The notes under the pieces are model-generated. The model was not told where the DNA came from. It was given only the letters and a program-made list of their open reading frames with translations, and did not search any database. A stretch of DNA of 64,000 nucleotides from Triops longicaudatus (lineage: Eukaryota; Arthropoda; Branchiopoda; Notostraca; Triopsidae), in contig JAGQDJ010000053.1 in the NCBI GenBank assembly GCA_022885665.1, forward strand, positions 248,001 to 312,000, read 5' to 3'. The translations under genes were made by a program, and so were the position numbers. Below, piece after piece: positions 11,462 to 22,562 of the stretch; position 1 is the first letter of the stretch; every line of letters starts with the position of its first letter.

Positions 11462-11660
11462 CAGTGGTGCCCAACCTACGGCCCGCGAAGGTGCCTCATA
11501 CGGCCCGCTCATTTATACCGCTCATGCATATCACTGCATAATTTCATTTTTAACGTCGGCATGATTCTGGCGAAACCGGAACCTTCAGGCCCGCGAGATT
11601 TTATATCATGTAGCGCGCAGCCCTCGGGGGGAAAAAGGTTGGGCACCACTAGAGGTTGGG
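11462..11660. mobile_element. Short hAT-type MITE with GGCCCGC-rich ends
   Basis: A perfect 15-bp inverted repeat, AGTGGTGCCCAACCT (11463-11477), occurs as its complement at 11636-11650. The sequence just inside the left end (CGGCCCGCGAAGG, then CGGCCCGC) and near the right end (GGCCCGCGAG) is the ending typical of CAGnGGT...CGGCCCGCGG hAT families. An identical 8-mer CCCTAGAG lies at 11454-11461 and 11661-11668, the hAT duplication length. The right copy lies about 10 bp beyond the simple inverted repeat, so the right end carries a short extra segment (AGAGGTTGGG). At 199 bp it has no coding capacity. Confidence 0.8.
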
Positions 11661-11668
11661 CCCTAGAG

Positions 11669-13640
11669 GTACCACTGAAGTGGAGTTCCAACAAAATTCA
11701 GAATGCTGAGTCGACACCTCAGCGAAGTCTGTTTCAGCGGCGTCTCTAACGACTGAGGTACGAATAATAATATGGAATATGCCCTATTCTGGAAGAAATT
11801 TCCTTGATAGGCTTTCATTGTTCAGTTTGGCTACATTCGAAGTAGTAGCTTGTGTTTCTCGGTAGACGCGCACGTTGCGTATAAGCTGGTGCTTACATGA
11901 TAAATGCTGAAATAAGCAGAATAACAGATTCATACAATTTACGCAAATTTCACGAGACTTTCTTTATGTATACAAAAACTAGGTGCACAGCCAACATGAT
12001 TTGCTCAGTAAAGGAGTCATTGCGGGTAACGCATCCCCAGTAGCGTGGGTTAAGAGAATTCCGTGAAGCAGAACAGGCAGATTGCCTCATTCCTACAGAT
12101 GCTCATCTAAGCATGTAAAGAAAAGATTCCAGGTAGAATTCGGTAAGGATCAACACGCAATAATAGCATTGATGCAGATATTTTGCTTAACTTGTAGCAT
12201 TGCTCCATAGGAATGTGCTTTATTCAGTAGACCTCTTGACACTTCTAAGAGCTTTTCTGGTTCATACACACGTTTTTAGGATCCCGATGTTTCAGGTTGG
12301 TATTCTTTGTTCCTTGCCGCTTCGACTGTGTAAGAGACCCCGGTGATAGAAAAAAAAGGGCACAGTTAGTATCAGAGGCAATCTGGTCGAAATCAAGAAA
12401 AGCTGTAAGATAAGTTTGTCTTGAGATGGCATCGTCTTTCTTTGTTTTCCGTCTGCGACTGCTTCTAAGCTGGTACGACTGCAAAACTTGGCTCCAACTT
12501 TTACCTTCAGGAGATGGAATCATTGCTCGGGTACCGAGAGAGTACACACAAGAAACGAAGAAGGTATTTCTTTTAGCCTTGCCACCAACTATTTGGGTTT
12601 TCTTTTCTGCTACACCACTTGGTCGCACGTGTAATTTTTTTTTCTCTATATCTGTATCCGTCGCTCGCTTACCAGGTCACTGAGTTCCTTTAGGTTTCTC
12701 ATGCTTGGTAAATTTCCCAACGTGCCGTGACTTGAAACATGTGGAAGTCGATCTACTAGGGAAGAAGGAAAGAATACGGGGTGTTTTAACCCCTCATAAA
12801 CGAGGAAGCAATTTAAAACATTGCTGTTATGATAGTAGTCATAACGCGGACTTGTATAGCATCACGCGCTCCCTATAACAACTGCTCTAACCTGAGTCTT
12901 GTCATCATGTTGCTCACGATGGAGACAGAATGCAACAAAGAAAGAAACGTATAACAAAATAAAATCTAAGAACTCCGATGCCCTACTTTACGCAAGTTGC
13001 AGCAAAGTGACTTCAAAAAAGTTATTTTTAGTCACAGTTCACTCGAAATGGGTCAAAGTAGAGAAAATATTCAACGAAAAGTTATTCTGATAAATTATTC
13101 TCGTAATTTATTATCCAGAATGGAAGCTTAGCGTAAGCCTCTAGTGTTTCCTTGTCGTTCCCTTTCGCAAGCTCGGGTCTACCCCATTAGATGTAAATGA
13201 CGGGATAGTTTTCATCATTACGTTAATTTTATTTGAATGATATCTTACCCAAAAAATGTCACAAATTATGAGTCGTAGAACAGAAGTTAAAGTATCTGGC
13301 CACCAGTGCTCTAGCTAATTTTTATGCGAAGAACAAAACTTAACGAGTTTTTTTGGGGAATAAGCAAATCGAAATGCATAAGCCAGATCTTGCGCAATTC
13401 TGCAGCACTGCCCAAAATAAGCTGGTTAAATTTTTATGCTTGAAAACGGCAAATTTAGTATTTGAATGGTTTGCGTTTTTTACATACAGCAAAATATGCA
13501 AACATAGTTTTTCTATACCATTTTACTGAAATGACTCAATAATGTTTGGAGTTAGTGATAAATTTTGTCTAAAGCTCTATTAATTATATTGTGCATTCAT
13601 TTAAGGGCTGGTCAGCTAATTTCTTAACAAAGCTACAGCC
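11669..13640. other. Intergenic DNA, no recognised gene
   Basis: I find no supportable gene. A minus-strand reading frame at 12245-12628 (127 codons, no ATG at its start) and its plus-strand counterpart at 12426-12683 overlap each other, and neither resembles a known family. The remainder is moderately AT-rich. Confidence 0.45.
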
Positions 13641-13651
13641 TAAGGTCCAAG

Positions 13652-13735
13652 GCCGTACCCTTGGGGGGGGGGGGTCCGGGTTCAACCCCCTCTCCCGAAA
13701 TTTTTATTTAGATATGAAGAAGATGGCAAAAGCCT
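13652..13735 (+). repeat. G-rich dispersed repeat, copy 1
   Basis: The segment has a G12 run (13663-13674), then a C-rich stretch and CCCGAAATTTTTATTT followed by an A/G-rich region. The block at 13694-13731 matches, in opposite orientation, 37145-37183 of the second copy. The left edge (AAGGCCGTACCC) looks like a mutated version of the GTAGCCAGG-type end seen there. I could not find the other end of this copy. It is probably a fragment of a non-autonomous DNA element. Confidence 0.55.
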
Positions 13736-13739
13736 CAAA

Positions 13740-16310
13740 TGTAAAAAATAAAATAAAAGACATACGATACCCCGCCCACTGAGCCCTCTAATACACCGCT
13801 CCGCACTTAAATCCTGTAGGCCTATACGGCACTGCTAAGACTGCCCGTGTGCCCTATTACATCATCGAAGCACTAGAGCTAATGTCGCATATGAAAGCTA
13901 AAACATAAGTAGTCGCTTATTTTTACTTTCTTGTTTCTCCAAGCATAAATAGCTTTTGGTTACCTATGAAACTTTCGATGTTACTGAATAGCATTTCGGA
14001 CTAAGAATTTAGTGTAAGTCATCCTTAAGCGTAGAACAAGAAAAAAACTCGCAGGAACAATCGTTGCTTATCTCCTTTTCTAGACCAAAACGACAGTTCC
14101 TTTACCATTTTATACATCGTTAAAATCAATTGTGGACTGAAGAGACTAGAGCCGCTTCGATGTTGTCAGGACTTAATAATCCAGTCGTGTAGTTAAATTT
14201 GTCGACAAACGTAAGTCACTACAACGTAGACACCATGTCACGAACAATCACAGGCTTTATCTGTGTGAACGAAATGCAAGCGTGCAAGAAAAGCGTCTCA
14301 TTCTACAGACCAGACTTGGGGAAAAATCGGATGAGCAGATTGCATGTGCTTGGCAGTGGTCAGAGCAGAGATAGCAACTTTTCACTTTTTCAAAGAACTC
14401 AACCTTGCCAAAAACTAGACTGACAGTTGTAGGGCGTTCCGCGACGAAGCCACTTCAACTCTGACCTACTTGAAAGAAAAGCTTGCACACGAGATCAAAG
14501 GCCAATCCCATTCTTCTCCTTGTGCTAAGCTTTTCGTCTCTAGTTTGCCTTGCTCTTTTGTCTTTGCAAGGAAATTTTCGACATGAACAAGCTCCAAGTC
14601 AAGTATAGTCTAAAGACCAAAAATTGTTTTTATCGCGCTGAGTTGTTACCTTTTTTTGTCAATAGGTTACCACTTGAATTATTTTTTGCTAAGCTCGTGT
14701 ACCAAAACAATTCTTAATATGGGCACAGGCCACCGAATCGGCAAAGAACAAAGACAGTCTTAAGCCTCAGACTAGTTCAGGAAAGAATGAAGTTAGAGTC
14801 AGGGCACAAATTATCGTTACTAAGCGCACTTCTTTTCTTCTCTGCAGCGCAAGGATTGACGAATCAAGGCCCAAAAACTCACCAAGTCCAGCAGCGCACT
14901 TAATGCTCGGTTAGGAACTTCGTACTTTCGTTCGCTGCAGCTTTTTCGGTTGGAAGTTCACAAGACTTACAAAGTTTCTAATGCATTTGAAAAGTTTATA
15001 AAAGTAGGGACTTATACTTTCAGAAATCACAGTCGGCCTGATTACTTTAAACGGTGTTTACAGTAAGCAATATTAGCAAATAGAGCCATGTCATTTGAGG
15101 CAACCGGTCTTTAGAGTTACAGAAGTTGGACTAATAGATGTCTTAAGATTTAAACAGAAAAGCTGAGATGCGTTCTGTTTGAAAATTGAAACAATTGCGA
15201 TATTTCGAACTTGTCGTTTTCACTAATTTTTGAGTTTTTGTTACATTATCCAAGTTTCAGACGGCAATGAACGAAAACATCATGAAACGATCTGCAAGAA
15301 ACAGATACATAAATAACATTACATCCATAGTGTGATTGCCTTATAAGTGATCTATATAATAAAGTTCCGATAATGGATCTTTTACACTTTCGCTGGCTTA
15401 TCTTCTTAAATCTGGGGAAATTTACCAGTTGAAATATTAACAAATCACACTGGAAAATGTTTCCTTGGTTGTCACTGTTGATTAGTTACTTTCAAACTTT
15501 CTGCTAAAGAGTCAAGCTTCGCAGTCTTCTGTAGCTATAGTCAAGTAAAGCGGTTGCCTAGCTACAATAAGACTTTGTGGTAATACTACCATGCTGGGAA
15601 CTTACACGAAAATGGTGTCTGACATGAAAATGAAAAACGAACGTTCATACTCTCGACGTAGAGTCAACCTGCTTCTTCTCGACCTACACGGCACGATGTT
15701 TTAACTTTGCATTTGCGCCAGATCTAAACGAAGATTTCACTACTTTTGTTATTAGCTACGCACTGTGTTTCCGATGCCTATACATCTTGGTATTACTGTG
15801 ACAAGGAAATCTCAACATGGCGAAACGTCACTCATCATTTTTGCATGTTTCGTGCCATGCATGTCTTGCATCACGAGTTCTCAAGTACCCAACGCTGTCC
15901 GCAACTGTCACGAAAAAGAACCCTCGTACCTCCAATAGGAAACCTCATAAATTTTTTAACGTACACTGAGCATAGAAAATCTCATACAAATTCATGGCGC
16001 CTACGTAACCTAGTCCTTCTACTGTAGTTGTTTTGCCTTTCTTTCGTCTGGGGATTTACGCCGACTACTAAGTGGTTACTCTGTTCTTGTTTCATCAGCT
16101 GAGCTAAGCCCGTAGTATGTTGCTGCAGCAACAGCAAGTGGAAAGTTTTTCGTTGTAGTTTTTATGTAGCCATTATGTACACGTGCAGCCTTCCCACGTA
16201 CTCTTCGGGTACCGCATGAGACACACCAGTACTCCCCGTACAGTATACATGTATGTTCATATACAGAGCATGTCGATGAGGAGTGGGCGCGGAGAAAAGG
16301 CTGCTCCACT
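13740..16310. other. Intergenic DNA, no recognised gene
   Basis: No frame here is convincing as protein-coding, and no inverted or direct repeat stood out. Short A and T runs are scattered through it. Confidence 0.45.
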
Positions 16311-16315
16311 AAACG

Positions 16316-16684
16316 ATGTATTCCTTGCGGGTTAAACTGAAACCCATGGGGAGTTCCGGAATAAGGAAAAGGTGTTTAACTGCACATTTAAGCAGTTGCG
16401 CCCGAGGTGCTAGCAACAATATTCCTTTTGTGGACAACGGTAAGCTTTCGCCCGAACAATACTGCGCACACAACGTGCTCCTTTGGCCTCTCTTTGCTTT
16501 TTCCTTCGTACTACGTAGACTGTTAGTTTCAATGTCAGATTCAATGGTATGGAAGAGAGTTCCTGGGTGTTACTCAGTACCGACAGGAATTGGCCCACAC
16601 AGACACATGAGAAGCAAAAACCCCTTTGTGTCCTCGCTCTACTTCCGTGTCGAGTGGAAATGGGAATTGCTGAAGCGTTACTAG
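16316..16684 (+). CDS. Unrecognised 122-aa ORF with poly(A) signals downstream
   Basis: I do not recognise this product. It starts at an ATG in a fair context (A at -3), runs 122 codons and ends at a stop at 16682-16684. Two AATAAA signals follow at 16725-16730 and 16741-16746, a reasonable distance for a 3' end. The protein is basic, with several Arg/Lys and a hydrophobic stretch near residues 53-70 (LLWPLFAFSFVLRRLLV). It converges on the sulfotransferase gene, whose stop lies about 0.8 kb away on the other strand. A frame of this length can arise by chance, and overlapping minus-strand frames exist. This is a weak candidate, possibly a terminal exon or a 3' UTR. Confidence 0.25.
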   Translation: MYSLRVKLKPMGSSGIRKRCLTAHLSSCARGASNNIPFVDNGKLSPEQYCAHNVLLWPLFAFSFVLRRLLVSMSDSMVWKRVPGCYSVPTGIGPHRHMRSKNPFVSSLYFRVEWKWELLKRY

Positions 16685-17494
16685 GCAGCTGGAACGCTGC
16701 TGGCGAGGTTTACGCCATTCAGTAAATAAAGTTGAGTCTAAATAAACTTGCATAGCCTCAAAAAAGTCTATAAGATTAATTGGTTACTGAAGGAAGTTTC
16801 AAGGCGTTTGTAAGAATCCAGACGTTTAGTAACATTTGAAAATTAGTTCAAATCTTTTTCTCTCAGAGGAACAGACACCAGACAGAAGGATTGAGGGGAG
16901 AAAGAAAAATGACCCCAAGAAACACTGAAAATCGGATGAAAGGGCACATAAGTTAGTCAAAGGGGGAATGAACCATCGCTACTTCGCTTTTTCTCTCGCT
17001 CTCTCTCGCTCTCTTTGTCTTGACGGGTTTGTTTACCCCCGCCTGTTACAAAGCATGACGTTAATAAGGAGTAAACGAGACAACGATACCGCCGACACGA
17101 AGCTGAGAAGAAAATTAGAACCAGAAACCCTGCAAAAATAAAGGGGATAAATTTTCCACCAATATCAAATGAAAGTAGAAAGAGAAGGAAAACCAAGTTG
17201 CTGGAGCGTCTACACATTAACAACCCCTTTAGCACGCACTTTTCTCTCCCCCCTATAACAAGCACCCCTCTAGAAGGCCGATGAGTGAATAGAATATGAC
17301 AATGAATAATAATTATGTTTTTAAAGTCTTTTTCTGAGAGAAAATGAATACAATGCGAAAAACGATGAAAGAGATCACAGAGAAAGCTTGGCTCGTTGGA
17401 TTTTTGAAAGGTTTCATCATTGCTGTCGGTTTGCAATAATTTCATTGCATAGTCCCCATCCCAATTAACATCACTCGGGTCGCTGTTAGCAATT
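16685..17494. other. Sulfotransferase 3' flank / probable 3' UTR
   Basis: This lies downstream of the minus-strand sulfotransferase and probably holds its 3' UTR. I saw no canonical AATAAA or ATTAAA on the minus strand here. A CTCTCG microsatellite occurs at 16992-17015. The long minus-strand frame at 16957-17514 starts without an ATG and overlaps the real coding end in another frame, so I do not count it as a gene. Confidence 0.5.
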
Positions 17495-18607
17495 TTAGTA
17501 TTCAGGCCAGCCAAGGTTTTGGCCTACCATGGCATAAAACTTTCGGTTATGGGGGGCAAAGAACTGCCTGAGTTGGGAAATCACCTTAGGTTCTACCACG
17601 GGATGGCGTCTTCCTTTTGAGTCCGCCAAGCACTTATGTTGGGCAGCGCCGGTCCGTAGGCAGTAAAAACCTTTGGTATTGTTGAAGTAAAACTGACCCT
17701 GCGTAATCAGAGGTTCCAGATTCAGGAATCTCTCCACGCTTTGCACTTGGCTCAAAGGGTCGCGAATGAGTTGGTCGCCATCGACCACGTGCAACTGTCT
17801 TCGGGGAAACACATTCAGCCATCTATTGAGGAATTTGGCATAGAGAGACACGTGCAGAGCGCGGTACTGCGTGTTCACTTGACCATCTCTGGTCAATGCC
17901 ACTTGCTCAAACTTACGGTGGGGCCGGCCCCGACTAGTCCGAGTTTCTTCTATTTGCGCGAAGTCCGACAGCAACCGCGTCACCGGGTCACGGACGATTA
18001 AAATTAGTTTAATACTGTTGTTCATAAACCATACCCGTTCAGGTGCTTCAGGAGTGATAAAATAACTGGGACTTTTTTCGACTGTTAAAGAGCCAGGCGG
18101 CGTCCAGGGCATTTGTTGTCGGTACCACTCCAATCCCATATGGTAATGCTCATCCCGGTCGAAAAAGTGGACTTCGGTGGAGGCTTTCCGCACGTGCGGA
18201 TGGAGGTCCAACATTTCGAGTAACGCTCGTGTGCCGCCTTTCCTTACTCCAATAATGAGCACTTGGGGCAATTGTTGAGAAAGTGTCTTGTTAGAGAACA
18301 ACATGTTATTCTTGGGCTGAGTTCGATTGTTACTGTTGTGATTAGGACTGCTGTTGACGGCAGTCAGCCACAGATTGGACGCATTCCATTCACCAAAGTA
18401 GTCGACGTCAGCAGCGGCCATTAGGTTGCGCCGGTACCCACGCCGCATAGCGCTCATCATGCACAAGGTTTTATTAGGAGAGGATTGACACGTGGAAAGC
18501 CACCATTCCAGGTCGGTTACAAAGTGCATATAAGAGATGGTGACACAAAAAACGACCATCACCAGCACCGTAGCCGCTTGGCGACGCCGAGATCGTCCAA
18601 ACACCAT
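17495..18607 (-). CDS. Heparan sulfate glucosaminyl 3-O-sulfotransferase (HS3ST5-like)
   Basis: It transfers sulfate from PAPS to the 3-OH of glucosamine in heparan sulfate, in the Golgi lumen. The 370-residue product is a type II membrane protein: a short basic cytosolic tail (GRSRRRQ), a transmembrane segment at about 11-29, a stem with N-glycosylation sequons (N45, N75, N94, N106), then the sulfotransferase domain from about 114. Motifs: PAPS 5'-phosphate loop GVRKGGTRALL (120-130), EVHFFD with the expected catalytic Glu145, EKSPSYF (177-183), 3'-phosphate site RDP...SDF (206-216), the Cys316/Cys326 pair and SKGR (330-333). The FNNTKGFYCLR segment and the C-terminus resemble vertebrate HS3ST5 and its invertebrate relatives more than the HS3ST3 group. 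I chose the ATG at 18605-18607 because it sits just before the basic tail and membrane anchor, has G at -3 and +4, and is preceded by an in-frame stop at 18686-18688. The coding region has no introns. A CTCCTCAG acceptor-like site near 18656 suggests a spliced 5' UTR. Confidence 0.95.
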   Translation of the reverse strand: MVFGRSRRRQAATVLVMVVFCVTISYMHFVTDLEWWLSTCQSSPNKTLCMMSAMRRGYRRNLMAAADVDYFGEWNASNLWLTAVNSSPNHNSNNRTQPKNNMLFSNKTLSQQLPQVLIIGVRKGGTRALLEMLDLHPHVRKASTEVHFFDRDEHYHMGLEWYRQQMPWTPPGSLTVEKSPSYFITPEAPERVWFMNNSIKLILIVRDPVTRLLSDFAQIEETRTSRGRPHRKFEQVALTRDGQVNTQYRALHVSLYAKFLNRWLNVFPRRQLHVVDGDQLIRDPLSQVQSVERFLNLEPLITQGQFYFNNTKGFYCLRTGAAQHKCLADSKGRRHPVVEPKVISQLRQFFAPHNRKFYAMVGQNLGWPEY

Positions 18608-21530
18608 TTCGATGATAATTGGAGACCTCTTGTTACGGCCAAGCCCAAGTCTGCCCTGAGGAGGGCCACAGGCGTGCAAATTCTCCTAACCCTAATGGTC
18701 GTGGCGATGGAAGATAGCGCCGGAAACCATGGCGCTTTTTGTTCCCGCCAAGTCCCTTCTTCTTGGTCTTGTGGTCACATATCGTGTCAAACGACCGTCC
18801 GCGCAGATGGGCTAGAAATCCTCAGCAAATTCCCCTTCTGAAAGAAAAAAGGAGAAAAAACTATATGAAAGAGAATGATCCTTAAGCAATCAGTCGTACA
18901 ACTTTCTTAAAGGCTAAAAAACGAGCTTCGATACGACCCTAAAACAGTCAAACGCGACATTAATGTCCATTTTCGACATTTGTAAGGAAGAACGACAATC
19001 GCTTTGTGGCACGAAATATTAATTGCGCAGGGCTGCTCTGATGTTTCTTTCACTATGCTTAAGTCTGCGCTCCTCTCGAAAGCAAGGCAGGTGGTAAGCA
19101 AAAGCTTTTTCAATTTTCGAATGTATGATTTTCTTTGTTTTACAAATTTCTTAAGATGCTACCAACGTGGAATGGATTCCAGTGGCGAAATGGGGAGAGT
19201 GCCGTGGATCTCGGGCAGCTTCAGTCGTCCACCGCTTTGTGAAGACGGCTCTCCCTCGTGTGTGCCACTCCAAGGTTCAACGCAGTGCAGGTATGGAGTT
19301 AACCTGGTGGCACGTATTATCGACCCATTTCAAAATCCATATGTGGAGAGAGACGCGAAGGGCGCCCTTTCCCAACACGAGTACCTAACCGGGTCCTCGT
19401 TTTCTATACCAAAAAGCTTTTCTTTATGCACCCCACAACAATTGAGTAGCACAGTAACCATAACCTTGAAGCAACCCTCCGCCCTTCGCTGTCTCCTCCC
19501 ACACACTATCATTTATCCCACAACCCTAACCAGCTCTCCGTCGATTGATTTGAAAAGAAACTTCATTAGCCAAATTCCAAGTCGGGTGTTAGCTTTCGCT
19601 TGCTACTTGACACATTTGTCTGCAGGAGCGCTGTTGTCATTGACAAGCCCAGGATCCGCGTCAGTGCATTTCATGTTCAGGTTAGACATTATGTGGAAGT
19701 GGGTTTGGGTCTCGTAAGGGTCATCGAGCTACAACGAACACAGTAGAGCAGAAAATAGCGTGTCTTGCTATTCAGAACGCGTACAGTACTCGCAATAGCC
19801 CTTTCGGGCATAAAGGCAAGATACACCCTCGACCTACCTAGGGAGTCGCAACAATGAAAGGGACGAAAAAAGTTCGGCGTTCTTTGATCGTTGTTTTGCT
19901 TCCTGGTTTTGTAAGGTAAACAGTCCATGGCTCACAGATTCGATTAACTTAGCTTGTGCATCGTAAAAGGACTCACAGAAGTGTGAAAGGTACTACCCTG
20001 CCCCGACAGAGACAGCAATTCTAAAAGCTGAGTAGCACGTACAGTACATTTTATGCCAGAAGCGTGGGCCCACACAGTCTGTATCTGAACAATTCGCTGA
20101 AGCTAATTTCATTCTTTGCGAGACTTGTTTCCCCAAATTCACGTCTTTAAGACGGATTGCAGTGTCAACCGAAGCTTTCCGTCTTTCCTTCACACTATTA
20201 CGAAGAGAGCAAACACATAAATTTCAGTTTCGGGTAGTAACCCCGTTCAATCCAAGCCTGACAAGCCCGCAGCCTTGTCGTCGTTTCACTTTCAGCTCAG
20301 GTATCAATACGCCGAAATTCTCTACCTTGCGTGGGAGAATTTTGAGATAAACGAAGAAAAAAATAGGAGGTTAATTTGGGAAAGAGAAGTTGAATACCTC
20401 AGTCAGTCGTAAATTAAGTTTCCAGGCTTGGTTACGCGGAATAATCCGTTCTTCCAGGATATTAGTCACAACAAAAGTCGCAAAGAGCGTTGACAGAAAT
20501 GTAGAAATAGTTCCTGAACCCAGATAACAATAGCATTTGTGGAAACCTTTCACGGGAGACAGGTGTACTGACGCCGAACAACTCCGGCGGTCAACTGCTA
20601 CCGCGGAGCTGGTTAACGGTCAGGACTAGGATTGAACAACGCGGGTCGGTAAGGCCCGGTTCTACTGGAAGCAGTGCACAAGGGGAACGGTGAAGTAGGG
20701 AATCTTGTTGGGACGAGGCTGATGGAACACTTGACGTTCTCACCCCGAAGAGCACCCCGTAGAACTCCGCGAGAGCGGTTTGTTCGCAGTCTCTTTAAAG
20801 GGGAAAAGGGAGCAGCCACGCGGGGGCAGACGATGAGGAAAATTGGTAAAAATTTAGTGTGTGCTGCATGTAATACAGAATGGCGCCAAGACCATGGCGC
20901 AGGGGCGGAGGCTTTGTACGTGAGGCTCCAAGGTGATCACAAACGGAGCAGATGTATGTTTTTGTGTGAGGGTGGACCTGAAAGTTCTGTTACGGAACCT
21001 GACTCACGGCCGCAACAGGATTTCCTATGCGCTCCGTAGAACGTTCGACGTCACTGTATCAATGGTTGGAGCGCGATCCTCCTTTCTTTTTTTCCCTTGT
21101 ATTCTTTGAATGGAGCGTAAAGCTCGAACTACGTTATGGTTGACACAGTAATGACGACACACTAACGCTACTGTACGGTAAGCGTCGTAATGGGACGACG
21201 ATGGGAACGCCGCAAGATGCTTTAGCACTTCTCGCGTAACATAAGCTCAACAACGGAAGTTGAATGTAATAAACGACCATATCTCCCCATCTTGCAGGTC
21301 TTTACTCAATTTCTTTTTATTTCTTTGCTACTTTTCCAAAATCCATAAATCTTCACAGAAAAACAAACCCAAGAGCAGTATACAAAATCTTTTCAATTTT
21401 ATATGCAGATCTGACAATGTCGTCCTAAATATCCGAGTAACGTTATTATTAGAAAACCTAAGGGTTAACTCGAAATGCGAGATTGACAGCATCCCGAGAC
21501 AACTCTAGCTTTCCCAACAAAATTTAACTC
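18608..21530. other. Upstream region of the sulfotransferase gene
   Basis: This probably contains the 5' UTR exon(s) and promoter of the minus-strand sulfotransferase, but I cannot place them. 20570-21030 is visibly richer in G, C and CpG than its surroundings and would be a reasonable place for a promoter or first exon; that is inference. A 121-codon plus-strand frame there (20674-21039) begins at GTG rather than ATG and is not recognised. The 220-codon ORF at 19055-19717 is listed separately. Confidence 0.4.
19055..19717 (+). CDS. Unrecognised 220-aa ORF, doubtful
   Basis: This is one of the longest open frames outside the known genes. It starts at an ATG at 19055-19057 (A at -3), is open for some 17 codons upstream of it, and stops at 19715-19717. 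The product is Ser/Leu-rich and has no signal peptide, zinc-binding pattern or domain I recognise. A cluster of prolines, serines and cysteines lies around residues 60-85 (PPLCEDGSPSCVPLQGS). No poly(A) signal or splice pattern supports it clearly. It lies head-to-head with the sulfotransferase 0.45 kb away, so it could be a divergent transcript, an exon, or chance. Confidence 0.22.
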   Translation: MLKSALLSKARQVVSKSFFNFRMYDFLCFTNFLRCYQRGMDSSGEMGRVPWISGSFSRPPLCEDGSPSCVPLQGSTQCRYGVNLVARIIDPFQNPYVERDAKGALSQHEYLTGSSFSIPKSFSLCTPQQLSSTVTITLKQPSALRCLLPHTIIYPTTLTSSPSIDLKRNFISQIPSRVLAFACYLTHLSAGALLSLTSPGSASVHFMFRLDIMWKWVWVS

Positions 21531-21537
21531 AGTAAGG

Positions 21538-22562
21538 CAGTGCTTCTCATTAATTTTCGTCCATTATTCAAAATCATCTCTCAGAAAGCCTTCATTAACC
21601 AACCCAAAAGTTTTTTTAGAGACAAAACTAATAAAACAAAAATCAAGTTTTGAGACCTAACTGAACGATAAGAGAATCACAAACTAAACGGTTCGGGCGA
21701 TTTTGAAAAATAAAATGCTTATCATTCGCTTATAAGTGTTCGACATTAAAGTTTTCGATCATAAAACGTAATCAAGATTTGTCGAGAATTAAGAAGAAAA
21801 TTCTCTGAATAAGTTTGTAAGAAAAAAAGTCACACTTAAGCTTTATTGGGAAAAAGAATTAGAAGGTACTTGAGTTGAAGACTCATTTGAGTCGTTTCAG
21901 AGCATTTTTAACCAGAACAAACTTCAAATTTTTTAATCAGCGATAGTCTCAGCCTGTGAAAATTGTCTGGGTACTATTCTCAGGGGATAGATAGCTGATA
22001 GATGAACTTCTTAGATGATTATCCCAAAACTAACAGGTATGACATGTTTTGGTCAAGACGTTAGTTAAAAGTTGTCTCAATGTATATTTGAAAGTAATTT
22101 TTAAAAAGGCTTTCTCTAAAAAAAATCAAAATCTTACTTACTTGTCACAAATGTACAGCGAATGTTTTGAAAAATATATTTACAATGTGCTATAATCATC
22201 GCTTTGTCTTTTACTGTAAGAAAATTATATTGAAATTTTAAGCAATTTTTTGTAAAAGAGGCTGAACCACTTCATCTGTAATATCCCTGAACATCGGTTA
22301 CATAACACATAGCCTTCATACGAAAAATACTGTAAGTGCAAGCATAACTAAATGCGTAGGAAAGACAAACGTTATTTTAGTACTTCAGTTCGTTCTGACA
22401 AAATTCTTCCCAGAACAAATTTTAAGACATTTTACTTTAAAAATTTTCTTTAGATGGAATTTAGAATTAGAAATTATAAGTTTCTGTAGATTCTTTCTGT
22501 TACCAAAATCCAAACGGTTTTTACTCAATGTGGGTTAATTTATCAACTATTGAGAAGTACTG
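21538..22562. mobile_element. AT-rich segment with hAT-like inverted ends (1.0 kb)
   Basis: The left end CAGTGCTTCTCATTAATT and the reverse complement of the right end CAGTACTTCTCAATAGTT match at 15 of 18 bases. CAGTG-TTCTCA is a common hAT terminal pattern. The interior is very AT-rich without a reading frame of note, as in a non-autonomous element. I could not find a clean 8-bp duplication: the left flank is CAGTAAGG and the right flank ATTTAAAC. The call therefore rests on the inverted ends and on a similarly sized neighbour at 25097. Confidence 0.5.

Noticed and set aside
16957..17514. 185-codon minus-strand frame overlapping the end of the sulfotransferase
   Set aside because: It begins at TTG, overlaps the true coding end in another frame, contains simple CT/AG-repeat sequence and has no recognisable domain.
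18608..18679. 24-residue N-terminal extension of the sulfotransferase
   Set aside because: The upstream codon is TTG, not ATG. The membrane anchor and basic tail follow the ATG at 18607 as expected for the family.
17634..18841. Antisense and alternate frames across the sulfotransferase
   Set aside because: They are shadows of a well-supported gene with strong family motifs.
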